Positions 23,401 through 42,571 are shown, counted from the stretch's first letter. The stretch: DNA of 64,000 bases from Syngnathus acus (GCF_901709675.1 NC_051101.1:7150501-7214500), one strand, 5' to 3'. Notes: a model not told the origin generated them from the sequence alone. Translations and numbers: made by a program.

Positions 23401-24601
23401 AATAATTTTAATTGTCCGTTGAGCCATCTTTTCTTTGGAATCCAAAGTGCTTCCAAACGAATGACTTGAAGCCCAAAGGGGAGCGAATTTCCTCGTCTTC
23501 TTGGACACTAGCCATAGCACCAGCCCAGGAGCCGCGTAGTTGTCGGCTCCCCTTTCACGTGCCTGCTCTGCTCACAACACAGCACGCCGCGTACTGCTCC
23601 CGGAAAGAGGAAGCAAGCAACAATGAACTGGATTTCAAAATGAAGTCGCGTCTAATGTCCGAGGTCAAACACGGCGATATAAATCGATGTTTACGTTTAG
23701 CATCGATGCCAATAAATCGTAGAGCATTATATCGATTAATCGATGTGTATCGATGAATCGTTACACCCCTACAAAATAATGATCCATAGTCTTTTTGATT
23801 CATGATTCATAGTCTTCAGCAGGCCACTTATGACTGATTTCATGACACAATGCTTCGGGCCAGTTTAAATTTAGGAATTTGGTCCCTATATAAGGCGCAC
23901 CGGACTATAAGGCGCACTGTCGGCTTTTGGGAAAATTTTAGGTTTTTAGGTGCGCCTTATAGTCCGGAAAATACAACATTCAAGTAGCTTTACTATGTAT
24001 TCTTATTAAATGGCCCTAAAATGATGCCATCCTCTTAAGTTCTCTTGTTGTTTACTGTGAAAGTAAGTAGCAGTTAAGTGATCACTATTATCTTTTTATA
24101 GGCAGATGACTTGATCGAGCTCTTTTTCTAATTCCCATTTCTTTTAAATCACATGATTATTTTCCTATCACTGTCATAGTTGTAGTACAGGTCATAGTAA
24201 AAATTGTTTCCCGCTGTAATTCCACTTAACATGTTGATAAGTCATTTTAAACAACCTTGAAAACAAATTAAACAAATGAACTAAAAAGATATCAGAATGA
24301 ATCAGAATTAAAATTTAAAGACAATCATACAAATACAAAGTTATTAGTTGTGAAAAACATTGATATACAGTACATTAAAATTCTACTGAACTTGAACTTA
24401 CCCAAAACATTTGTGAGGTTGAGGAGCAAAGGAACTATCATTTTCGTCTACATGTAAATGGAGAGGAAACATTCCTCCTATGACAAAATCTCCACTGGAT
24501 TTAGCTCCTGGTTCTTTAGTATCATATTCTGAGGCAACATTCCCCCAAATAATACTACAAAAGCTGACGTACAAATAAATTAAAGACGAAACCTCTGCCA
24601 T
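17445..24601 (-). CDS. gprc6a: Class C GPCR, GPRC6A ortholog (amino-acid receptor)
   Basis: Six coding exons: 24601-24402, 22181-21887, 20837-20040, 19435-19220, 18998-18875 and 18571-17445. They give 919 residues; the human protein has 926. A signal peptide (about 1-25) precedes the Venus-flytrap ligand domain (to about 500; GDFVIGGMFPLH, FPSFLRTVPND, WNWVGMVIADGDYGRSAL, QGDINQGYDVVLW). A nine-cysteine domain (about 504-560) and a seven-helix domain (TPVVRAAGG, GISFTVCVSCILVKSLKILL, YNEAKFITFSMLLY, PKCYIIIF) follow. The tail ends RRSISL, like human RMSSI. GPRC6A and its goldfish form, receptor 5.24, sense basic L-amino acids through Gq at the plasma membrane. The intron after 18875 uses a GC donor (gcaagt). 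Introns 1 and 2 hold transposable elements. Placement beside kpna5 agrees with human 6q22. Confidence 0.93.
21046..21473 (-). mobile_element. 5'-truncated LINE with 19-bp target-site duplication
   Basis: The element (21065-21454) is flanked by identical 19-base copies, tatgttcacattgcaggtc, at 21046-21064 and 21455-21473. It reads on the minus strand and ends in ggatg-type tail repeats (catccatcc on the plus strand). It keeps an open frame for the C-terminal tail of a reverse-transcriptase protein (MRWLGHLIRVPPGRLPGEVF, then RGQPRTLWRDYVSQLAWERL). I know this tail from abundant fish non-LTR elements; the clade (RTE-, I- or L2-like) is uncertain. It sits in gprc6a intron 2, in the same sense as the gene. 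Confidence 0.85.
22788..23974. mobile_element. Palindromic MITE with gtattttccggactata ends
   Basis: The left end gtattttccggactata and following ggcgcacc is matched by its inverted complement at 23949-23974. The sub-unit ggactataaggcgcacc recurs just inside both ends (22878 and 23901 areas). It lies in gprc6a intron 1 and carries no gene. A hAT element is inserted in its middle, so the intact MITE would be about 410 bases. The target-site duplication is not clear. Confidence 0.75.
23001..23771. mobile_element. Non-autonomous hAT element nested in a MITE
   Basis: The 771-base element starts taggggtgtaa and ends with its inverted complement ttacaccccta. It is flanked by an exact 8-bp duplication, caaaataa, at 22993-23000 and 23772-23779, the hallmark size for hAT elements. 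Sub-terminal sequence is full of atcgat/cgatat motifs at both ends. No transposase frame is present. It inserted after the surrounding MITE did. Confidence 0.88.
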
Positions 24602-24961
24602 AATTGTGTCCTCTCGCTCCTGCGCTTCTCTCAGTGATTCGTTTACACAACTTTACCTCAGGCTAAATGATACTTATTCTTTATAGGCATCTTCGCTGGG
24701 GCCAAGAAAACCACTCCTCCTACTTTGTCATACTCAGATCTCTGTTCTCATTTCCTTTCTGTAAACCCTGCCCACTCTTAAGTGACAGTAGTGTGACTCA
24801 GTGTTTCAGCAACATATTTCTTGTTGTCCATAAACATATTTTCATCTGATAATAAGCGGGCATTGTGGCTTACTTTCTGTTTGGAAGCAGGATGTCAACT
24901 GAATTGTTTCATGCTGCATAGAAATGTGGTGATGGGCATGTGAAACTCCAACTCAACTCCA

Positions 24962-25202
24962 AAGTCAGCTTTAACTCACTTTAAAGTCAGAATTCTGAGG
25001 GAAAAACAAGTCTGAATTATCACTATAAAGTCAGAATTCTGACTTTAAAGTGAGAACTCTCACTTTCTGACTTTATTCACAGAATCCCGACTCTGACTTT
25101 AAAGTGGGAATTCTCACTTTAAAGTCAGAATTCTGACTTTGGGCATTCTCACTTTAGTCAGATAGTCAGAATTCTGACTTTAAAGTGAGAATTCTGACTT
25201 TT
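24962..25202. repeat. Degenerate tandem palindromic minisatellite
   Basis: Overlapping copies of aaagtcagaattctgacttt and aaagtgagaattctcacttt fill the interval. Each is a near-perfect palindrome around gaattc. It lies between the divergent starts of gprc6a (24601) and cnih4 (25495), so it could fold or slip near either promoter. No gene is present. Confidence 0.8.
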
Positions 25203-25494
25203 TTCCTGTCACCCCCACCTTTTTTGTCTTCTTCCGTAGTTTAGGTTAGAAAGGTCTATTGAAAGTCATAAGTCATTAGAAAAATACATCTTCAGGTAGA
25301 GTACAGATGCATGAAAAATCTACTTGAATCCAGCAAATAAAATATGTGTAGTACTTTGTTACGTCCGACAGCTTTCCTTGAGTAAATAAACTGCATTGTC
25401 GTGGTGCACTGTGGAAAGTTGCTCGTAAGGCTGCGTTGCCACCCCCAGTCGCAAGGCGGCAGTATATTGTCCGGCTCTGGTCGCAGCATTAAAG

Positions 25495-26808
25495 ATGGAC
25501 GCGGCCGTGTTTATTCTGTCACTGATCGACTGTTGTGCACTGATTTTCCTGGCCGTCTATTTTGTATCCTTGACTCTGCATGTTTAATTGTATGGACGAG
25601 GAGCCCGTTTCTGGACTTTTGCACCGTTTCAAAAATATGTTTGAGTTTCGTCCTATTAAAGCTGCAAATGGTTGAAAGAACGAACTACCATGCTAACAAA
25701 TTAGCCATATTGCTATCGTTTCCTTGGCAGCGTCCGTAGTAGAATTTTAACAGTGCAAGCTCAATCGTCGTTTTCTCCCTCCAGCTTGAACAGGCTACGA
25801 TCACGCCAAAATACATCGACACTGATTTAATTGCAATTTAACGTAGTAATGTTGTCAAATTATTAGTCGTACTATTGCTCCTCTGGACTGGTTGTTCATA
25901 TTGTTTTGCACCACCTTGACTTAAAGGTCAGATTATCACCTTGTCTGATCTAGAATGTGACTACATCAATGCCAGAGCATGCTGCTCCAAACTCAACAAA
26001 GTAAGTGTGCATTGACAAGTAACATTTTATGTTATGCCTGTATTATGTGCCCACTCTTGGGTGTGGATACTGCTGGTAACTGAATTTCCCTCCGGGATCA
26101 ACTCCGTCTGTCTATCTACTTGATACAAGCAGTCGACATTATGCATATTAACAAATAATATCCATTTGACGTAGTACCTCTCCATTTACCATAATCATTT
26201 GTCTTACGTTCCTGACAGGCTTCTGTGAAAATACATACACACAATTTTAATATGTGCTGTGCACACATCTAAGCTTTTTTTAATGCTCATGTTGCAGTAT
26301 CTGTTTTTATTGGCTCGGATGGAGTCAGCATCCTGATATTGTGTTTCGTTTTCAGTGGGTAATACCAGAGATGGTTGGCCAGTGTCTGTCCACTGTGCTG
26401 ATGTTGATCTCCACACATTGGTTCATCTTCTTTCTCAACCTCCCTGTAGCAGCTTGGGACATTTATAGGTAAACTGTTGTTCTGTTTTAATGGCATGTGT
26501 GTTCATGTTGTGGTCAAGGTTGTCAGTGTGTTGACTCACTGTTGTTGTTGGATCAGATACGCAAAGGTCCCGATGGGCAACATGGGCGTGTTTGACCCCA
26601 CGGAGATCCACAACCGGGGGCAGCTCAAGTCCCACATGAAGGAGGCCATGATCAAACTGGGCTACCACTTGCTTTGCTTCTTCATTTATTTGTACAGGTA
26701 GATGACCACACAACACTTTGACATGTTGCCAGTCCTCGTTTGAGTAAAAGCTTTACATGAACCCGCCTCTGTTTTGGCAGCATGATTTTGGCTCTGATCA
26801 ACGACTGA
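25495..26808 (+). CDS. cnih4: Cornichon family AMPA receptor auxiliary/ER export protein 4
   Basis: Five coding exons: 25495-25563, 25932-26000, 26356-26468, 26557-26697 and 26781-26808. They give 420 bases, 139 residues, the length of human CNIH4. The protein has the cornichon layout of hydrophobic segments at about residues 5-25, 55-75 and 118-136. It keeps the family signatures [23 protein letters not shown] and [20 protein letters not shown], ending [12 protein letters not shown]4 is an ER cargo receptor that helps load membrane proteins, including GPCRs, into COPII vesicles. PREB/Sec12, which starts COPII assembly, lies in the same window, though this is probably chance linkage. The ATG at 25495 is the conserved start. 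Candidate polyadenylation signals are at 27047 and 27644. wdr26 is convergent, as at human 1q42. Confidence 0.96.
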
Positions 26809-28190
26809 GGTGAGCAGCGGGCCCTCCGCCATCCATCTTCACACTCCTGGATTTAACGTTTCCTTCCTCCCATCCTGTGCCTGGGCTGAATGGCTCAAAT
26901 CGTTCTAGCGTAGTCTTACAAAAAGTACTTTGCATCTGATACAAAGGTATCAAAGCCACACTAAAATTTTGGTTGAAAAAAAAAAAAGTCAAATGCTTAA
27001 AAAAAAACATGTAATGGTACAAGGAGAAAAAAACTAAAATAGCCTAAATAAAATAACTTGACAAGATCCTCAACTGTGCCCATTTTGATGCAGGTGTATA
27101 TTCCTATAATATTATGACTTTATTCTGTAATAACGTCATAATTTGTGGTATTGTTTTGCACTGAACCTGTCATTACCGCCCGACACACATTGTAAAGAGC
27201 AGCATGTTGGGAAAGCTCAGACACAAGTTGGTCATTTTGGCTATTTAGTGAACACTTTGAACTTCTCAGCTCATAGTTAGACACGAGATCACCAAACATC
27301 CTCTTTGGTTCCAACAGTGGGGCCATTGTGCTAAATAAACAAATGCATTGTTCTGTCTGAACACTTGACCTTGTGTGAACTCTTAATAAGACATTCCTTC
27401 ATTTGAAAGTTTACTGCATCGACTTGTATGTTGTTTTTCATCAGAATGTGGCGCGATTGTGTCGTCACCTCCATTTGAAATGACTGCAGCATGAAATGAC
27501 TCCAATGAGAGGCATGTGTTCCGATAAAACAGAGAAAGTTCCTCATTGTGTTGACTGACATGACTGCTGGTCAGCTTGACACCTGCATCTCACTTGTAAG
27601 TCTCTGTCGCAGTGTTGTTTTTCTTGAGATTTTGAGTTTCATAAATAAAGCAGAAAATACAATGTGTCTGAGTGTCCTGTATTTGTGAGTAAATGAGAGT
27701 GACCTTTTAGAGCAGTGCTTCTCTATAATTTTCTGTGATGCCCCCCTTAGGGAGAAGAAAACATTTCACCCCCCCATGTTATTAACATTAAAGAAAACAA
27801 AATATAAATAAAAAAGAAAGATCAACTTACAAGAAAGAATAACTATTAATAACAATGTTTTTTTAGTCTGTAACAGAACAGATTCATTGTGCATCACTTT
27901 GCCTGAAATTAAAAATAAATTATAATTATTTAAACTATAAACATTCTTGACCAACTGCCATTTTATGCTGGAAAAAATACAATAAAATAATAAACATACA
28001 TAATATTAAATTAAATAACAGCAATAAATAATATTCAATTCAAAGTAATCAGCAACATTAACTCAGGAACACAATATATAAAACATTTTAACCTACAAAA
28101 CAAAAATGAATAAAACAATTTGTGCTCAAAATGAGGCAGCATGACGGCTGCCAACATTGTAAGGCACAGTGAATACACCGCCATTTTCAA
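26809..28190. other. cnih4 3' untranslated region and AT-rich spacer
   Basis: AATAAA signals at 27047-27052 and 27644-27649 bound the probable 3' UTR. Beyond them, 27700-28190 is AT-rich and begins with a C-run-bearing stretch (gatgccccccttagggag) typical of a degraded fish MITE. No coding exon is seen. Confidence 0.5.
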
Positions 28191-28199
28191 GTGTACCTA

Positions 28200-29580
28200 A
28201 TAACAGGCCACTTTATTAGGTAAATATCATGGTCAAAGGTCACAGGTGTCATGTGCTAATCCTTGGGGCCGCGTTCCAACATGTTTTCCAAGATTCCCTC
28301 GTTATGTGCACCTGCGTGAAAAGTTTTAGCTCCTGGAGAACGTGAAAGGAGCTAAAACTTTTCACGCAGGTGCGCTTAACGAGGGTCACTTGGAAAACAT
28401 GTTGGAACGCAGCCCTTTCGAGGACTGGAGGTCGGCACCCCTGGTTTAAGTGAAAAGTGCCACACCCGCCCTCACCCCCACCTCCTGATTGGCTGTTTGA
28501 TCTGTGACGTCACTTGGACACTCCATTAGGTACACCTAAATAACAGGCCACTTTATTAGGGAAATATCATGGTCAAAGGTCACAGGTGTCAAGCGCTAGT
28601 CCTCGGGGCCGCGTTCCAACATGTTTTCCAAGATTCCCTCGTTATGTGCACCTGCGTGAAAAGTTTTAGCTCCTGGAGAACGTGAAAGGAGCTAAAACTT
28701 TTCACGCAGGTGCGCTTAACGAGGGTCACTTGGAAAACATGTTGGAACGCAGCCCTTCGAGGACTGGAGGTCGGCACCCCTGGTTTAAGTGAAAAGTGCC
28801 ACACCCGCCCTCACCCCCACCTCCTGATTGGCTGTTTGATCTGTGACGTCACTTGGACACTCCATTAGGTACACCTAAATAACAGGCCACTTTATTAGGG
28901 AAATATCATGGTCAAAGGTCACAGGTGTCAAGCGCTAGTCCTCGGGGCCGCGTTCCAACATGTTTTCCAAGATTCCCTCGTTATGTGCACCTGCGTGAAA
29001 AGTTTTAGCTCCTGGAGAACGTGAAAGGAGCTAAAACTTTTCACGCAGGTGCGCTTAACGAGGGTCACTTGGAAAACATGTTGGAACGCAGCCCTTCGAG
29101 GACTGGAGGTCGGCACCCCTGGTTTAAGTGAAAAGTGCCACACCCGCCCTCACCCCCACCTCCTGATTGGCTGTTTGATCTGTGACGTTACTTGGACACT
29201 CCATTAGGTACACCTAAATAACAGGCCACTTTATTAGGGAAATATCATGGTCAAAGGTCACAGGTGTCAAGCGCTAGTCCTCGGGGCCGCGTTCCAACAT
29301 GTTTTCCAAGATTCCCTCGTTATGTGCACCTGCGTGAAAAGTTTTAGCTCCTGGAGAACGTGAAAATGACCAAAATCTTTTCACGCAGGTGTGTTTAACG
29401 AGGGTAACTTTCTGATTGGCTGGTTGATCTGTGACATCACTCGGACACTCCATTAGGTACACTGCCATTTTCAAGTGTACCTAATAACAGGCCACTTTAT
29501 TAGGGAAATATCATGGTCAAAGGTCACAGGTGTCAAGCTCTAGTTCTTGGGGCTGCATTCCAACATGTTTTCCACGATTC
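28200..29580. repeat. Tandem array of ~339-bp units, each a long hairpin
   Basis: The anchor taacaggccactttattagg occurs at 28201, 28541, 28880, 29219 and 29485, giving units of 340, 339, 339 and 266 bases plus a partial fifth. The first three units are nearly identical. Each has inverted arms of about 60 bases, running from cgttccaacatgttttcc on the left to ggaaaacatgttggaacg on the right. Unit 4 has a changed, shorter hairpin. The anchor gccactttattaggtacac is a widespread fish MITE motif. The identical 71-residue frames inside units are repeat artefacts. The array separates the convergent 3' ends of cnih4 and wdr26. Confidence 0.92.
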
Positions 29581-29609
29581 TAAGAAATCTTTTTAAATAC
29601 CAGACAAGA

Positions 29610-31296
29610 GATTTTTAAAACCCTGACTCTTTATTTAAAATTTGTATACAGAACAATACAGAACAGTACAATCACTTTTGTAATAACACGCATCTGGCAG
29701 AAACTACCTGCAAGCAAAGGAAGTTCCTTCTTTTCTTGTTTTACAGCAAGAGAAGCCCGAACCACAGACTCAAAAGAAATGCTAGCAGAAGCAGAGACTT
29801 GAACAACAGCTGTGAGTGACTGAAGTGTGTGTTTGTGTTGATTGAAGATGATGTTGAGATAGAAACACGGTTCAAGGGCTGGACAATTTTTCTTTTTACC
29901 AAGCAAATTGTAAAAGCAGTTTAAATATGTCACTTCTATTTTGGCCGAAATGCAAATTTGCACTTTTTTCTGCACTTCCATATACACCAATTTGCAGATT
30001 TATGGTCTGGATTTTGTTTTCAGTGCAATCAGATGAAAATATTAAAAGACAGTCTTGTATCTCATGGAAAAGGTGCACTGAAACGTTTTTATCATGAAAA
30101 AAACTAAACAAATAAAAATGCAGGAACCATGTGACATATTTTGTATCCTGTCTTTAAACACAACCTCATCAAACATGCCATAACACAAATATACAGCACA
30201 TAGAACATCAGAAATCAGATTGTTCACTCAAGTCTATAAAAAGAAACACTTTGTACAAGTTTATCAGGATTTCTTTTTTTTTTTTTACACTGTGTGGGAA
30301 GTGACTAGGTAATTGTTAAACATATTGTTATCTCAGTAGAGATGTGTACAAAATGGCTAATTGCATGATATCGAATATGCGTTCACTATCAACACATCAC
30401 GTGCAGACCTGAATCCCAACACCCTTTAGGTGACTGGTGCAATAGGTGACATTCCTGATGACACACATATTATAAATCCATCTCACGGCCAGAAATACTC
30501 ACTACAAGCACTGGCATTGAAAATAGCTACAACAGCCGCATGAAAGAAGTTTAACAACGCCAATGAGCAGCTGTTTTAAGGAGATTATTGCGGCTTCATC
30601 TAAAATCACTGTGTAAGATTTGTGAATATTGTCTTGGATGAATTCCAAACTTACTAAAACCAGAAGAATTGTCAGAGAGAAGATGGTAAAATCAAACTTT
30701 TAACAGACACAATTATGTTTTGACATCCAAAGTCATATTTAGCTTAGGGTAAACAGAAGGTAAAAAAAACAGGGACTTTAAATGTTTAACTCAATTTGTA
30801 ATGAGGAAAAAAAAGTGAATAAAACATCTGAAAGTTACAAGAAAACTAAAATATACTAAAACAAGTGGACTGCAGTCTGCGAGAAGAGATGGCAATAGTC
30901 TACACTCAAACATGGATTGGTGTATAAGAGCAACTAGTGAAGCCAGAATAGATGAAGCACATCCACAACAAAGGCATGAAGGAATCCACACTGGCAATCC
31001 CAACGTACTGCCACAAATCAGCAACTCAATGTCTTGCTAGATGGAGGCCATACTGTTGAGCGTGTCGTGGACCATCAAACACATCATTGTGCAACCTTGT
31101 GCGACATGCTTATTAAATACTCGTTTGTCTCAGCACGAAAGCGACAAGGGGAAGGAAAACAAAGCCGGAAAACCTCTTGTGTACTTTAAAATGACAATAT
31201 AGTGTAGGCTAGATAAGTCATTTAAAACTCCCTTTGCGTGGGTGTTACATCCACTGTGTTCCTGCAGGTAAAATCTCAAGACGTGAGGTGAAGAAG

Positions 31297-31375
<79 letters not shown>

Positions 31376-31651
31376 TCTCTCTCTCTCTACAAGGAGTGAT
31401 TTTGTGTCACTTCAACAATAAATTAGGTCTCTGATAATAAATAAGAGGAGGTGGGTGGATCCAGTCAAGAGAAGATGCGTCAGACAACGGACTTCTAGGT
31501 GTGGTCTCAAGGAGAAACCCAGCAACCGCTCCTCTGGCCTCCAGGATGTCCGGTCAGCAAAATTCTCCTTGCTCCATCCAGTCAAGTGTCACCAGAGTCA
31601 TTTAGTGCTCGTCGCGTTCACAGCGACAACGGTAGCAACGGTCACAGATCA
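29610..31651 (-). other. wdr26: wdr26 long 3' untranslated region
   Basis: No coding sequence follows the wdr26 stop at 31652 on the minus strand. A polyadenylation signal AATAAA (plus-strand tttatt at 29630-29635) gives a plausible end near 29610, just before the hairpin array. The human gene also has a long 3' UTR. The end is inferred. Confidence 0.5.
31304..31388. repeat. CA microsatellite followed by CT repeats
   Basis: About 33 CA units (31304-31370) followed by ct repeats to about 31388. On the wdr26 sense strand this is a GU tract in the 3' UTR. Confidence 0.98.
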
Positions 31652-38386
<6,735 letters not shown>

Positions 38387-38880
38387 GTTAGCACAGTTTG
38401 TTTGCCGAGCCAAAAAGGAATGACAGACGCGGTGGGACAACGCGAGGGGAACGATACCACCGGCAAAGGCCCACTGACCCAGATGCAGCCCCAAACTGTC
38501 TTGCTCCCCTGCGGCCGAGTCTGCTGCTTGATTCGCGGCGGTTGCTGCGACAAGAAAAAACAAAAACAAAACCCCCCCACGAACAATTCACTCGGAGGAC
38601 GAAGGCGACACTGATTCCTACCGCCACATTTTGCGGGATTACGCAGTATTTGGCGCTGTCATATCGCGCTTCGGTCGCGTTGAAGTTAATGGTTATTAAA
38701 GCTTGTTATTGTTGCTCCCAGACAGCTGCAGCCCTGTTATGGACTTACGCAGTGACGTCAGCGGAAATTCCTTCATGTCTTTTTGTGCGTGCGGCGTCAC
38801 CGCAAGGGGCGCACACGTGCCCGATCGCCTCACTTCTATTTGCTTTGCGTACCACCACCAATTCGAATATTAACCTGTGC
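38387..38880 (-). promoter_or_regulatory. wdr26: wdr26 5' UTR and promoter region
   Basis: CpG-rich sequence lies directly upstream of the ATG at 38386 and continues to about 38860, with tgacgtca (38753-38760) and cacgtg (38815-38820) motifs. No TATA box is evident. The open frame that continues upstream of the ATG begins MFLFFLV; it is not conserved with human and I treat it as untranslated. Confidence 0.45.
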
Positions 38881-41800
38881 GCAGGGCAACTCGAGGATAG
38901 TTAAAGGGAAGCAACTACCATCCATAGAAAAACAATCAATGTGAGACAGTCACAGGTTACCACTACTGACTTCAGTTACTACTAAAACTACTATGGAGGC
39001 CTTTTCTTCAATATCCATCTTAAAGTTTGTGTATTACTCCAGTCTTTACACTGGTTTCAATTAAGCTGTAAAAATAGTTTTTAAAATGATGTTACCAGTT
39101 TATAAATGTTTTGGGTCCTAAATACATTAAAGAAATGTTGCTGAACTCAATGAGGCTCTGTGGTCTGGAGACTTGGGTCAATAAGTGGAGGTCAGAGTTC
39201 ACAGAAAATAGAAGTAGCACCCAACAGACCCAAGTTTGTAGGAGATGCCGCCCCAGTGGGCAAGAAAACGAACAAACAAACAAATAAATAAGACAAGACA
39301 TAACGATAGATATAAGAATGACATTCTTGCATTTAGAAAAAAAAAAACTCACTTTATTATGACAACTAAAATAGATGAGGAAACATCGACTGAAAAAGCA
39401 TTCTAGGGATCAAATGGTCATACAGTAGATGTCTACAATATAATTCAAACTAGGGAACAGCAATTGGCTTATCACCATCAAGTCAAGAATCAATCTGAGA
39501 AAATTGGGGCAATCTAACCACTTGGGGAAATCTACAGGATATATGTGGTCTTTTGATTCTAACCGTGCTATTTGCTGGAGTTGTACAAGTAGCAATGTCA
39601 TATTTGGAATCTACACGTTACTTAAAGTGCTATCTTGCTCCCTGGATTCTTTGAAAATACAAATAAGGAAACAATTCCAAATCCATGTCTTGGCTTTAAA
39701 ATCCAGTCATTTCAAGATAATTGGCACTTTCACAGGGTGTTAAAAAAAAGGCCCATTTGTTTGTAATAAATTCATTTGACCCATAAATACTGCTTTGACT
39801 CTTATGTACAATATTATCTTTTTAAAATGGAGAACAGTTTTTATTATAAATGTCTGAATTAAAGTGGAAGGAATATCTTAACATTTATTTAAAAGAGTTA
39901 GCAGAAGAAACTATTGCACTTTGATCCCAGTCTACAAGAGAGGCTTCCTAAACACACTGACTCGAATCTGACGTAACGCTTACTAATAGTCCTTTGAGCC
40001 CCGGCTGCTAACTTGTACATCTAAATTGGCAACATTATGAAGAGGATGTTGTCATCTCTGCAAACACCTTATGCAATTGTCTGTACTTTCTTAAGTTCGC
40101 TGAAATGTTCTTATTTTCCTGCAAATTTGACCAGAAATGGACAAACTGAAATTAAATGGTTCTGAACAAATTCCATGATGTTATTTTTGGTAAAAGTCAA
40201 GTATTTGCTTGCGTATAAACAGCAGTACAGGACAGGTGGTTTAAATATCACAAGTACTGATTTCATGGAATCTTCCCTCAAAGACTCCTTCAGGCAAAGA
40301 GATCATTTAAAGTATTCTAAGAATTGTGCATGAAACCCGTTTGTTTACTTTAGTGGTTGTTCAACGTTAGTGTGAAATTCCTAATCATGAAATAAAACTT
40401 GTAAGAAGAGGTGAGAATGTCATTATTACAGGACATGTTAATAAATTAAACGACAGAAACTATACATATTCTTTTAAAGAAGTCACAATGAAGAACATTT
40501 ACACAAAAATAGGTTATTCATGTTTTTGTGTACAATTTGGACCTGAGATGTAACTAAAGCTGTCAAATTTATGTCGAGTATCTAATGGCACAAATGAATT
40601 TAAATACACAAGTAAAGTGCAGGTACCTCAACATTGTACCCCGACCTATAATCCCATCACTTTCCAACACTGGTTTTTGTTTGTTTGAAGATTTGAAGTG
40701 CTGAAGTCATTCACATGACTGGTCAAAACCAGAAGGAAACAGAGGGTAGCCACCTATTTAAAATTGATGAGATCCCATTTCCACCTGATATTTATTTGGG
40801 TGAAAGCACAATGCCAGCAATCTCAGATCCACATCCAGATCTCAAAATAAAATCAGGTGGAAATAGTGGCAATGCATTCAGTTCACTTTTGTCTTTCCTG
40901 AAATTCTTGTCCATTTTCTTGCCATGGTGTTAAAGGAAATACAGTTTATTACGGCAAAGCTCTTCTTTATTAGAGCTCCAAATTGACAGGGATGTTACTC
41001 ACAAACAGAAAAAAATAAGTTTGATGACCTAAAGCAAAGGTGATCAATAGCAGACCGCAGCACCAATCTGGACCTGGTAGTCTTTCTATATGAAGTCAAA
41101 TTTTGACAAATACTCTCAGGGGCTACTATTATTATATTTATTTTAATTTCTTTGATTTTAGGCACTTTAGGCAATATGTAAGCAATATGTAAGACTTATT
41201 TGAGAAGAATTAGAATTGTCCTTCCAGTTAACTCTGTGTGAAAATCAACATGAAATACAGAATGCATTTTCCCGAATTGGACCTTTTTAGAGTAAGGCCC
41301 CTGATATAAACAAAAGGTCAAACTAATAATCAAAGGCCTGAGCTGTAAGTTGTATTCGCATGGGAGTAGTGTTTCTCAAAATAAATATTTGTAAGAACAA
41401 TTATCATTTATAATAATACTATAACTATCGTAGTTGGATTTTATTAGCGAAAACTTTCTTTAGCGGGTTAGTCTAGTCTACTTTTGATGGATTTACCAAG
41501 CTCACCGTATATGATATCATCAAACGGCTTGAACAATAAAGATCAATGCTGTCATAATAAACTGCAGTTATCCTTTAAAAACACAGCCAATGGACAAGAA
41601 TAGCTGACTTGAGATACTGGAATCCTTCATCTAAAATTTGGTGATCACATCTGTGATAGGCACTTCTATCTACCAACATTGAGTAAAACAAACAGTAGCT
41701 GCTCTGTGGCTTCACTCGTATCTCAGTCCCAAAACAAGCAGTTGTACCTTTTATTCCTGTTGATGGCCCAGGCCAGCAGTGTAAGTGTGCTTTAGAGATC

Positions 41801-42571
41801 CATGAACAGACGGGAGAAAAGAGGACAGTACTGATTGAACTAACCTATTCCCCCGCCAGGAGCGCGAGGAAGCAATACATTGAGCAACGTAGACAAACAC
41901 TATCATACACACCAACGAACGCCCCCCGGCTCAACAGGACAGCTCGCTCGGGGTCAAATTTGGGGGGGGGGGGGGTATTGTAATGTTTAAAGGCGCATAA
42001 CACAATAAAGTCACAGTGTGATTCCAGTCTGCGGTTTGTTTGTTTTCCAAAATCACACATTTTATCCATTCATTTCTGTCTGCATATTCTACCATCATAA
42101 CCTTCATTATGCATTCCCTTGAATGAGGTGCCAAATATTTATACTGCTAGTACATAATTAGCCATTATGTAGACATCCATACTGAAGGAAATCCGCAATT
42201 CCGATCGAGCAGTATCTCCTCCTATAAGAAACGATTCTAGTTGACTGTGGCACTGAATTACAAGTACATTCTCTAGTGGCATTAAAAGAGGGAATTGGTT
42301 CCCATCGAAGTGAAGACGTCTTCAGTACTGAGCGGCTTGTTGACACAGATGTCCGCTTAAGCATGTCCGCAGTATTTAATTGGAGCTGTCAACCTTGCCT
42401 ACAGCAGAGTCTGCAAAAAAGATGCGATTCCACACAGACTTGGAGGCAGTGTCAAGGGTTATGAGGGTATTTCATGGTTTCAAGGCAAATGACTTTGCAT
42501 TCAAAAGTTCTTTGCAAAACCTCTCTGAATTCACCACGTACGTTTGCTGTTATTACTTTCACCTTTTGGGT
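38880..42571. other. adcy3 3' region and spacer to wdr26
   Basis: No exon of either neighbour lies here. Part must be the adcy3 3' UTR on the minus strand; possible polyadenylation signals (tttatt on the plus strand) occur at about 40946, 40967 and 39352, and I cannot choose between them. A run of twelve or more G residues is at 41963-41975. No other gene is recognised. Confidence 0.4.

Noticed and set aside
24962-25202. Regularly spaced palindromes that could suggest a CRISPR array
   Set aside because: There are no unique spacers, units overlap, and this is fish nuclear DNA; it is a degenerate minisatellite.
28589-29143. Two identical 71-residue minus-strand reading frames
   Set aside because: They are the same part of consecutive 339-bp repeat units, with no domain, so they are copies of the repeat and not genes.
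31130-31375. Reading frame rich in Val-Cys on the minus strand, and His-Thr frames opposite
   Set aside because: They are translations of the CA/GT microsatellite.
38387-38569. Longer wdr26 N-terminus beginning MFLFFLVAA
   Set aside because: The conserved start MQANGA lies at 38386, and the upstream stretch shows no similarity to the family.
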